A DNA stretch of 64,000 bases from Enterococcus innesii (GTDB lineage: Bacteria; Bacillota; Bacilli; Lactobacillales; Enterococcaceae). Below the pieces are notes generated by a model. It saw only the letters and a list, made by a program, of their open reading frames with translations, had not been told where the DNA came from and made no database searches. Each line of letters opens with the position of its first letter. Within the stretch, counting starts at the first letter, position 1. The DNA is taken from NCBI GenBank assembly GCA_018982785.1, contig JAHHEN010000001.1, positions 558,001 through 622,000 of the forward strand. The letters are read 5' to 3'. Positions 57,588 through 64,000 of the stretch are shown here, piece after piece. The translations under genes and the position numbers were made by a program.

Positions 57588-57714
57588 TCTTTTACTCCTT
57601 CATTTATCAGATACGTAAAAGTCGTTCATATTGACAAAAAAAGTCCAGAAAACTTCTGAACTTTCGTGACTTGTATCCTTGTTTTTATCGCTTCTTTATC
57701 TAGATTTAGAAATT

Positions 57715-58296
57715 TTACATAGAATCTTTAAAAACATTCGTATTTTTTATGAAATAATCGACCCCGGAATAGATCGTGAAGATCAAGCATAGATACAACA
57801 TGATTTGATCGACAGGTAAACCGATCATTGAAAAGGGAATGTTGTTCAAGAACAAGAAAATGATCGCAACCATTTGTGTCGCGGTTTTGATTTTCCCCGG
57901 CCACGCAGCAGCCATGACTTCGCCGCTTTGTTCCACTAACAACAAGCGTAAACCTGTCACTGCCAACTCACGGCAAACGATGATCGAAACTACCCAGCCT
58001 GGGGCTTTGTCTAATTCGACCAGCATGATAAAAGCCGTCATGACGAGCATTTTATCTGCTAACGGGTCAGCAAACTTCCCGAAGTTGGTAACAAGGCCTC
58101 TGGAACGAGCGATCTTGCCATCTAGCCAGTCCGTAATGCTGGCTGCCGCAAAAAGGATCGCTGCAATAAGATGGGTGTTTTCTAATTGTGTCGTACCAAC
58201 GGTCAGCGTGCCAAGATCGATCGGCAAAACCAAGACCAAAATAAAGATGGGGATCATAATGATCCGTAATACAGTTAATTGATTGGGTAAATTCAC
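57715..58296 (-). CDS. pgsA: CDP-diacylglycerol-glycerol-3-phosphate 3-phosphatidyltransferase
   Basis: Makes phosphatidylglycerol phosphate in the membrane. The 193 residues have four or more helices and the CDP-alcohol phosphotransferase motif DWLDGKIARSRGLVTNFGKF followed by ADPLADK. It is 132 bp downstream of the rodZ-like gene. This order (rodZ, pgsA, cinA, recA) is common in Firmicutes. Confidence 0.93.
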   Translation of the reverse strand: MNLPNQLTVLRIIMIPIFILVLVLPIDLGTLTVGTTQLENTHLIAAILFAAASITDWLDGKIARSRGLVTNFGKFADPLADKMLVMTAFIMLVELDKAPGWVVSIIVCRELAVTGLRLLLVEQSGEVMAAAWPGKIKTATQMVAIIFLFLNNIPFSMIGLPVDQIMLYLCLIFTIYSGVDYFIKNTNVFKDSM

Positions 58297-58428
58297 GAAA
58301 TAGACTCCTCTCTGCCGACTATTGTACGAAATAACGGCAAATCATGCCACTACTTCTGCTTTTCAATGGTCGGATGCAACAAATAACTTTTTAGCTAATG
58401 ATACCTCAATAAGGCGCATTTGTCAGAT

Positions 58429-59331
58429 TTATGCCGCATCGTCTTGGTATTCAATCACGAGACGGACCGTCTTTTGTAACAATTCAAATTGTGGATCAGA
58501 AAAGTCCACTTCCTGTCCATTGGCCTTGATGGAGATATTTTGGCTCGCGCCCAGGGTCAAAGTCGCATTCGTGGCGCCTTCTGGCAGCGTCATCGATTGC
58601 GTTTCCCCCGCTTGAACAGTGTATTGGTACACATAAGCGTTGTCGACTTGTACACCGACCCAACAAGAAGCATCTAGCCCAGTAAATGCTAATTCAATAG
58701 GATTTTCTGCATCTTTCATCGTGATCGTGATCGACGATTGCGTCGAATCACTGGCAGTCATCGTCATTTTCGCTTCGCTGGATTCCGTCGTACTTGAGGA
58801 CTCTGTCGCTTCACTCGAAGTACTGGTTTCTTCCGTACTTGACGTAGTGGAAGCTGTAGACGCTGAATTTTCTACCACGAGAGAAGAACTCCCTTGGATC
58901 ATCGGCGTCGTGTTCCGATCTTGCCAAGCCATGTAGCCTACGATACTCACGATCGTAATGGCAACCAGACCTAATAAAATCATCGGCAAATAGCGGACAA
59001 CAAAGGAGCCGCTTTTTTCTTCTACGTGCTGTGCTTTTCGCGAGCCACTGACGGTTTCAGGCTGCGGTCTTTTTGGTAAGGGGGCATCTAACGTATCTTT
59101 GCCATCAAAAACGGCTACCAGCTTGTCGCCGTCTTCTCCAACTGCTGCTGCATATTGGCGAATAAACGCGCGGACATAAAAAGTGCCTGGCAACTGATCA
59201 AAACGCTCCGCTTCAATTGCTTCTAAATAGCGTTTTTGGATCTTTGTCATTTGTTGTAATTCAATCAATGAAATGTTTTTATCTAAACGGGCTTGCCGTA
59301 ATTTTGCTCCAATCGTTGTTTCGTTGGCCAC
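58429..59331 (-). CDS. rodZ: RodZ-like helix-turn-helix membrane protein
   Basis: Cell-shape factor of 300 residues. The cytosolic N-terminal HTH (GAKLRQARLDKNISLIELQQ; QKRYLEAIEAERFDQLPGTF) precedes a helix near residues 115-135, a Ser/Thr/Glu-rich linker and an extracellular DUF4115 beta domain. In rods RodZ links MreB to the wall; in cocci the homologue supports division-site wall synthesis. The ATG reads MANETTIGAK. Confidence 0.86.
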   Translation of the reverse strand: MANETTIGAKLRQARLDKNISLIELQQMTKIQKRYLEAIEAERFDQLPGTFYVRAFIRQYAAAVGEDGDKLVAVFDGKDTLDAPLPKRPQPETVSGSRKAQHVEEKSGSFVVRYLPMILLGLVAITIVSIVGYMAWQDRNTTPMIQGSSSLVVENSASTASTTSSTEETSTSSEATESSSTTESSEAKMTMTASDSTQSSITITMKDAENPIELAFTGLDASCWVGVQVDNAYVYQYTVQAGETQSMTLPEGATNATLTLGASQNISIKANGQEVDFSDPQFELLQKTVRLVIEYQDDAA

Positions 59332-59430
59332 TCGATCATCTACTCCAGTCTTTTATTCATCTTTAAAAAAAGCCCTAAAATCGCTGCGCTGCTTGTCGTA
59401 AGGTCAGCAAAGCTGCTCTATCATTTTAAA

Positions 59431-59454
59431 ACAGGGGTTCCCTGTATACGTCAA
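59431..59454 (-). promoter_or_regulatory. Possible promoter/operator upstream of rodZ
   Basis: A 15-bp dyad ACAGGG-GTT-CCCTGT (59431-59445) lies next to TTGACG (59449-59454, minus strand). A convincing -10 box at normal spacing is lacking. The rest of 59455-59688 shows no gene. Confidence 0.35.
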
Positions 59455-59688
59455 TAAAAAAGTTCCGTCGCGCCGATTTCCACTTGGACACGCCGTCTAC
59501 TAAATATAACATTTTTTCCGTGATTTTTTGCAAAAAAACAAAAAAAGATTTTGCTCCAATAATTAAAGAATACCATAAAAGAAAAAGTCTGAGGATAGCC
59601 TAACGACAACTCGCAAACAAATTTTAATACTTTTCGCCAAATTGGCATCAAAATGCAAGGAAAAACCGTCCTTTGACGCAAAAAAGAA

Positions 59689-59758
59689 AACACTGAATGA
59701 CCAAAGAGTTGGCCAGCCCTTGATCTGTTGGGCTTTCCTCCTTGAATCATTCAGTGTT
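59689..59758 (-). terminator. Branched terminator of the M16 peptidase operon
   Basis: Outer arms AACACTGAATGA / TCATTCAGTGTT (12 bp) enclose 46 bases with an inner AGCCC/GGGCT stem. The minus strand then reads TTTTCTTTTTT. It lies 38 bp after the ymfH stop. Confidence 0.75.
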
Positions 59759-59795
59759 GCTTAGATGACAGTTAGTTAACAAAATGCATCTTCGT

Positions 59796-61094
59796 TTAGG
59801 CTTTTTCCGTTGGATACATGTAAAAACGGCTAAACGCTTTAGGATCGATAAAGGAACGAGCCGCTTGCTGAACATCTTCCAAAGTGATGGATTGGATCAC
59901 CTCCGGTAGATCAAAGAGCGTCGTTTCTCCGAATAAGCTTTGGGTAAACTGGTTTGCAATAAACTCCAATGAGTTCAGTGATTGGAAATATTTCCCTAGC
60001 ATTTTCTTCTTCAATAACGTCAAGTTTTCTTCATTAATTTCTGGGTCGTGCTGGAAATTCATTAAGATCGCTTCGATCTCCGCCAACATTTCTTTGGGCT
60101 CTTCAGAATCCCCCGAGAAATCGGCAAAGTAAAAGCCGCGATCCAAGTTCACTTCAAACCCAAACGTGTCATCGATGATGCCTTGATCATACAGACGCAA
60201 ATAATTGGCGGACGTATTGCCTAAAACCAATTGGCAGAAAAGATTCAACGCATTTTTGAAGCGTAAAAGCTCTCTTCCTGATTCCGGCAGTTTGTTCAAG
60301 TCCCCTTTGATCCCTAACACGCCTTTGGCACGTGTCACTGGCATGGTAAGACTTGATTCTGCTTGAATATCGGCAAAGGTTTCTTCAGGAAACTGGCGAA
60401 TGATCGTCTGCGTTTCTGGAAAGGTCTTGGCCGCTTGATTGGTCCGAATCCACGCCATCGTTTCTTCCGGATCGATATTGCCTACCACAAAAAGCGTCAT
60501 ATTGCTTGGGTGATAGAAGGTATTGTAGCAAAGATACAAGTCTTCTGCGGTGATCTGCGCAATACTTTCCACCGTACCAGCGATATCGATATGCAAGGGG
60601 TGCTTTGGATACAGATTTTTGATAATACCGAAAAACTGCTGCCAGTTCGGATCGTCATCATACATTTGGATTTCTTGACCAATGATCCCTTTTTCTTTTT
60701 CGACGGTTTCTTCTGTAAAATACGGGGCTTGAACGAAATCGATCAACGTTTCAAGATTCAGCTTGATTTGATCGGTTGCCGAAAAAAGGTAGCTGGTTTT
60801 CGTGAAACTGGTAAAGGCATTGGCAGAAGCCCCCTGCTGACCAAAGGTTTGAAAGACATCGCCGTCTTCTTTTTCAAACAGTTTGTGCTCAAGAAAATGG
60901 GCAATGCCATCTGGAACTTGATGCAATGCTTCGGGCGAAAACCCGAAATGGTTGTCGACAGAGCCATAGTTCGTACTGAAAAGTCCGTAAGTTTTATGGA
61001 AATCGGCTTTTGGCAGCAAATAAACTTTCAAGCCGTTTGGCAATACTTCTTCATAAAGGGTCTCATTGATTTGCTGATAGACTTTTTTATTCAT
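59796..61094 (-). CDS. ymfH: M16 zinc peptidase, YmfH-like
   Basis: 432 residues from ATG 61094 (MNKKVYQQINETLYEEVLPNG). It has the inverted zinc motif HFLEHKLFE with the downstream glutamate region, so it is the catalytic member of the M16 pair. It overlaps ymfF by eight bases. Such pairs are found beside rodZ and pgsA in many Firmicutes and have been tied to processing of peptides or membrane proteins, but no substrate is evident here. Confidence 0.87.
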   Translation of the reverse strand: MNKKVYQQINETLYEEVLPNGLKVYLLPKADFHKTYGLFSTNYGSVDNHFGFSPEALHQVPDGIAHFLEHKLFEKEDGDVFQTFGQQGASANAFTSFTKTSYLFSATDQIKLNLETLIDFVQAPYFTEETVEKEKGIIGQEIQMYDDDPNWQQFFGIIKNLYPKHPLHIDIAGTVESIAQITAEDLYLCYNTFYHPSNMTLFVVGNIDPEETMAWIRTNQAAKTFPETQTIIRQFPEETFADIQAESSLTMPVTRAKGVLGIKGDLNKLPESGRELLRFKNALNLFCQLVLGNTSANYLRLYDQGIIDDTFGFEVNLDRGFYFADFSGDSEEPKEMLAEIEAILMNFQHDPEINEENLTLLKKKMLGKYFQSLNSLEFIANQFTQSLFGETTLFDLPEVIQSITLEDVQQAARSFIDPKAFSRFYMYPTEKA

Positions 61095-62353
61095 GGGTCG
61101 TCTCCTTATCCAGGAAGAATACAGCTTGCAAGGACACGTTTTTGGCCAATGCTTGGACATCTGCCACGGTCACTTGTGCCAATTTCTGCATAAATTCATC
61201 TTCCGTCATTTTCGTATTCGGTACCCACTGATTCAGATAGGCTGTTTCGATCAGTGCTTGTGGGTTATCCAACGAAAGCAAGTACTGGTTTTTCAACATC
61301 GCTTTTGTTTGTGCCAGTTCTTCCGCTGTGACTTCGCCACGCTGCAAGCTTTGCAGCTGTTGTTCGATCAATTTGAAGACCTTGTCCCGGTTTTTGCCGT
61401 CGATCCCTGTTTGGACCGACAAGTACCCGCGAAACGTATCGATACTGCTGGACGCATAATAAGCCAAACTTTCTTTCTCACGGACATTCATAAACAATTT
61501 GGAATGGGGGAAACCGCCAAACAACCCGTTGAAGACCATAAAGGCGATTCGTTCAGCTTGGTCATAATACACGCCAGTATGATAGCCTAAGTTCAATTTG
61601 GCTTGAATGATTGGTTCCCGCAAGATTTTCTCGCGAATGATGTTTTCCGCCGCTTGCTGATAAAAGACCGGCATTGCTTGGTCTGGCCGATCGGTAAAGG
61701 CCATGTTCTGGAAAATCTCCGCGACTTCTGCTTCAACCACATCGCCGATCACGAAAAGATCGATTTGGTCATTGTCCATCATTGAGCGATAGGTTTGGTA
61801 AAGCTCTTTTGCGGTCACAGCTTCTAAGTCTTGGGGACGACCAAAGCTTGGATACTTCTGATTCTGATCGTTTTCGAAATACAACTCTTGCAGCCCTAAA
61901 GAAGCCAATGCTTGCTTGTCTTCGGCCACGCTGTTCATATAGGCGATCAAGTTGTGCTTTGATGGTGAAGTTCTTTTCTTCAAATTGCTCCTCGTGAACA
62001 TTCGGATGGAACAAAACTTCTGCTAAAAAAGCGGCTGCTTGCGGCAAGACGGCTTCATCTGACACATACTTCCCGTTGACAAAGGACATCGCTGCATTGA
62101 TTTGATGCAGATTGCCCCGTTTGTTGACATTCATACCAAAGCTGGCACCGTAAAGCTCCGCCAGTTGACTGCTAAATGCGGTCTGTGTCGGATAAGCCAA
62201 ACTAGTCGTTTCTAATAAACTGGTTAATAAAGTCCGTTTGGCGGTCATTTCAGCCTGCAATGGTGCAGTGAACCGAACGAAAAAACGGATCGTTTTATAC
62301 TTTTTGGTCGGCAGCACCGTTAACCGAACACCTTTTTTTAATTCAATAGACAT
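61087..62353 (-). CDS. ymfF: M16 peptidase-like partner, YmfF-like, frameshifted
   Basis: About 422 residues in two frames. The first (MSIELKKGVRLTVLPTKKYK) runs to EEKNFTIKAQL and then goes astray; the second picks up KHNLIAYMNSVAEDKQALASLGLQELYF. The junction is at 61958-61960 and needs one base removed or two added. The zinc motif HxxEH is absent, as usual for this partner. It heads the ymfF-ymfH pair. Probably a sequence error rather than a true break. Confidence 0.8.
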
Positions 62354-62514
62354 GTGACACCCCTTCTAGAAGCAAAATTATCTCTTCAATTATAGCATAG
62401 CTGACAAACTTTCTCCTTGGCTCATTGATTAAACCTGCTGCAGCGAGCGTTTTTTTTTATAAATCTTGCATTTTTCGCTATACTGTCAGTAAGATTTAGA
62501 AGGGAGGATACAGG

Positions 62515-62961
62515 ATGATTAAAGAATTTAAAGAATTTATTTTACGAGGAAACGTCATTGACTTGGCGATCGGGGTCGTAATCGGGAGTGCCTTCACCGC
62601 AATCGTCACGAGTTTAGTTGAAGGATTGCTGACACCATTGGTTTCATGGATCTTATCACTCTTCGGTAACGCCGATGCCTTTTCTGGCTTGGTCTTTGAA
62701 CCCGCCAAAAATGTGGTCTTTGATTTTGGCCGCGTAATCACTGCCATTATTACGTTCTTGATTACCGCATTTGTCTTGTTCTTGATTGTCAAAGCAGTCA
62801 ACAAACTACGCAATCTGAAACAACAACCTGAGGAAGAAGAAGTACCAGAAGTCACTGCAGAGGATTATTTAGAAGAAATTCGTGATCTTTTAAAAGCACA
62901 AACACCTACTGCCAACACCGTTGATCCACGCCCAACATCATTGGACGATACGATCAGATAA
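62515..62961 (+). CDS. mscL: Large-conductance mechanosensitive channel
   Basis: Pentameric emergency valve opened by membrane tension. The 148 residues start MIKEFKEFILRGNVIDLAIG with the N-terminal amphipathic helix and first pore helix, a second helix (ITAIITFLITAFVLFLIVKAV) and an acidic C-terminal bundle. AGAAGGGAGG precedes the ATG. It converges on the GNAT gene. Confidence 0.95.
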   Translation: MIKEFKEFILRGNVIDLAIGVVIGSAFTAIVTSLVEGLLTPLVSWILSLFGNADAFSGLVFEPAKNVVFDFGRVITAIITFLITAFVLFLIVKAVNKLRNLKQQPEEEEVPEVTAEDYLEEIRDLLKAQTPTANTVDPRPTSLDDTIR

Positions 62962-63508
62962 AAAGACGGCTCTTTGTCAATAAGGACAAAAGAAACCATT
63001 CCGATTCATCAGATTCATCAATCTTAGCGCTAAAAGAAGCAAGCACGCGAACCTTTCTAGAGAGTCGCTGTGCTTGCTTCTTTTTCATCCCGACATGCAG
63101 GATCCCGTCTTCATAAAAAGGCGGTGTAATGGTTTTAAAGCCATACTGGCCGTAGAATTTTTCTAAGTGGGCTTGCGCTTCGATCTCAATAGGCAAAGCC
63201 GGATAACACTGCTCAATGCGTTGCAAAACTTCTTTGATCAGACGATGACCTTCGTTTTGCCCCCGGTATGCTGGTGCCACAATGACCCGACCAAAATGCA
63301 CCGTTTGTTCCTGCTGGAAAATACGGGCGTAGGATACGATCTGCCCGTCCTCATCGAGGGCCCATAAATGTTTGGCCTGTTCATCGATCGCATCGATCTC
63401 TTGATACGCACACGCTTGTTCCACCACAAAAACCGCTGTACGCAAACGGGCAAGTTGATAAAACTCCACCCCAGTCATTTCCCCTAACTCTTTTAGAAAA
63501 AACGCCAT
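62954..63508 (-). CDS. GNAT acetyltransferase, ElaA family, C-terminus probably frameshifted
   Basis: The start at ATG 63508 (TAAGGAG site) reads MAFFLKELGEMTGVEFYQLARLRTAVFVVEQ, then the acetyl-CoA motif FGRVIVAPAYRGQNEGHRLI. ElaA proteins end near residue 150, but here the frame runs on 35 residues through a terminator hairpin and into mscL. One extra base in the run of five T at 63081-63085 would give GMKKEASTATL and a stop at 63057, inside the hairpin loop, for 151 residues. I read the long tail as a sequence error. The substrate is unknown. Confidence 0.8.
   Translation of the reverse strand: MAFFLKELGEMTGVEFYQLARLRTAVFVVEQACAYQEIDAIDEQAKHLWALDEDGQIVSYARIFQQEQTVHFGRVIVAPAYRGQNEGHRLIKEVLQRIEQCYPALPIEIEAQAHLEKFYGQYGFKTITPPFYEDGILHVGMKKKQAQRLSRKVRVLASFSAKIDESDESEWFLLSLLTKSRLFI
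63036..63085. terminator. Bidirectional terminator between mscL and the GNAT gene
   Basis: GAAGCAAGCAC (63036-63046) pairs with GTGCTTGCTTC (63070-63080), extended by GCGA/TCGC, then five T. It lies inside the apparent GNAT reading frame, which supports a shorter true protein. Confidence 0.85.
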
Positions 63509-63536
63509 CCCATCACTCCTTATCTTATTGAACCAA

Positions 63537-63561
63537 AAAAGAGTCAACAAAGTGTCAACTC
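63537..63561 (-). terminator. Terminator after veg
   Basis: AAGAGT and ACTCTT arms with a partial inner stem lie nine bases after the veg stop codon, followed by TTTTTT on the minus strand. Confidence 0.65.
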
Positions 63562-63569
63562 TTCTTGTT

Positions 63570-63815
63570 TCAAACAGCTTCTGATAAAAATTCAATCTCA
63601 ACAGTTCTGGTTAAAATATCTGAATAACTATAAGAAACCCGCTCGAATGAATTCTCATTTGGATCCAAATCTACAACAAAAACTGAAGGATAAGTTTCTG
63701 TCAAAACGCCGCGACGTTCAGTTTGACGCTTACGTCCAGTCTGAGCAACTAGCATAATCTCACTACCGATACGGCCTTCTAAATCTTTCTTGATCGTAGC
63801 TAAAGTTGTTGGCAT
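63570..63815 (-). CDS. veg: Veg protein
   Basis: Small conserved protein of 81 residues, MPTTLATIKKDLEGRIGSEI, with AQTGRKRQTERRGVLTETYP and FERVSYSYSDILTRTVEIEF. In Bacillus Veg promotes biofilm gene expression through SinR; the role in cocci is unknown. The ATG at 63815 follows GAGGTGA; the longer frame to 63872 is not supported. Confidence 0.92.
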   Translation of the reverse strand: MPTTLATIKKDLEGRIGSEIMLVAQTGRKRQTERRGVLTETYPSVFVVDLDPNENSFERVSYSYSDILTRTVEIEFLSEAV

Positions 63816-63924
63816 CGCATTCACCTCGAGCATCATCATACCACGAAAAGCAGAAAATTTCAAGTTTACCATAAAATAATTCTACTTTCAATAAGATTTT
63901 TGTTAAACACCCTTGATAAGCGCT

Positions 63925-64000
63925 ATCAACTTTGTCCGACCGCGACTGAAAGCGCTTTTATTTTTTCGTGAGGCAGCTTTTCTTGCGCGGCAATCTGATC
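63925..64000 (-). CDS. C-terminal fragment of an unidentified gene (continues past window)
   Basis: A minus-strand frame enters at base 64000 and stops with TGA at 63927-63925, giving 24 residues ending HEKIKALSVAVGQS. Its codon use is like its neighbours, but the fragment is too short to identify. In Bacillus the gene before veg is ksgA/yabG, which is only a positional hint. Confidence 0.3.

Noticed and set aside
59451-59750. 99-codon minus-strand frame in the rodZ-ymfH gap
   Set aside because: It overlaps the branched terminator, lacks a ribosome site and resembles no family.
60363-61193. 276-codon plus-strand frame opposite ymfH
   Set aside because: It lies wholly antisense to a conserved M16 peptidase, has no family likeness and no ribosome site.
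63873-63927. Promoter for veg from TTGATA-type boxes
   Set aside because: Several AT-rich hexamers fit poorly and none stands out at proper spacing.

Overview
The window looks like chromosomal DNA of a low-to-mid GC Firmicute, most likely an Enterococcus. Pointers are cytochrome bd with no other terminal oxidase, a split-transketolase sugar operon, several PTS systems, a TreR/trehalose-6-phosphate phosphorylase locus, and the housekeeping run rny-recA-cinA-pgsA-rodZ-ymfH-ymfF. Enzymes for plant phenolics (hydroxycinnamate reductase) and plant-type sugars (aryl beta-glucosides, a probable apiosidase) would suit a plant-associated species of the casseliflavus/gallinarum type. That species suggestion is inference. 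No rRNA, tRNA, CRISPR array or transposase was seen.

Layout. 1-1547: 5' part of a secreted glucosaminidase with SH3b repeats. 1768-7316: hcrC-hcrB-hcrA with divergent LysR gene hcrR, a hydroxycinnamate reductase locus. 7380-17645: electron-transfer block with a cytosolic ApbE flavin transferase, type II NADH dehydrogenase, MenA, a polyprenyl diphosphate synthase and cydABDC. 17828-20994: Rgg-type regulator, an ABC-2 exporter and a MmcQ/YjbR protein. 21102-32218: bglA behind a LicT-type antiterminator site, then a LacI-controlled operon (PTS EIIB and EIIC, isomerase, two-subunit transketolase, FGGY kinase, esterase, DUF4038/GH140-like glycosidase) that I read as D-apiose-glycoside catabolism. 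32336-42115: oligosaccharide ABC importer with pullulanase, controlled by a YesNM-like two-component system. 42178-46585: TetR, PadR-HAAS, DUF2798 and a drug-type MFS exporter with an attenuator-like leader. 46710-53087: trehalose PTS, phosphorylase, beta-phosphoglucomutase and TreR. 53385-64000: housekeeping genes, mscL, a GNAT protein and veg.

The most important caution concerns sequence quality. At least nine genes are broken by what look like single missing bases, mostly in homopolymer runs: hcrC, rgg, the ABC-2 permease, the transketolase C subunit, pulA, lplC-like, yesN-like, treP and elaA-like. A tenth, ymfF, has a +1/-2 shift. In each case both halves remain full-length and conserved, so I read these as consensus errors and annotate each gene as one unit. 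The PTS EIIC gene celB is different: about 50 residues are missing, so it may be a true pseudogene.

How the parts fit. HcrA/HcrB reduce hydroxycinnamates in the cytosol, and the nearby ApbE is positioned to attach FMN to HcrB. NDH-2, (demethyl)menaquinone genes and cytochrome bd form a minimal respiratory chain. The apiose-like operon, bglA, the pullulanase importer and the trehalose locus each pair an uptake system with its own hydrolase or phosphorylase and regulator.
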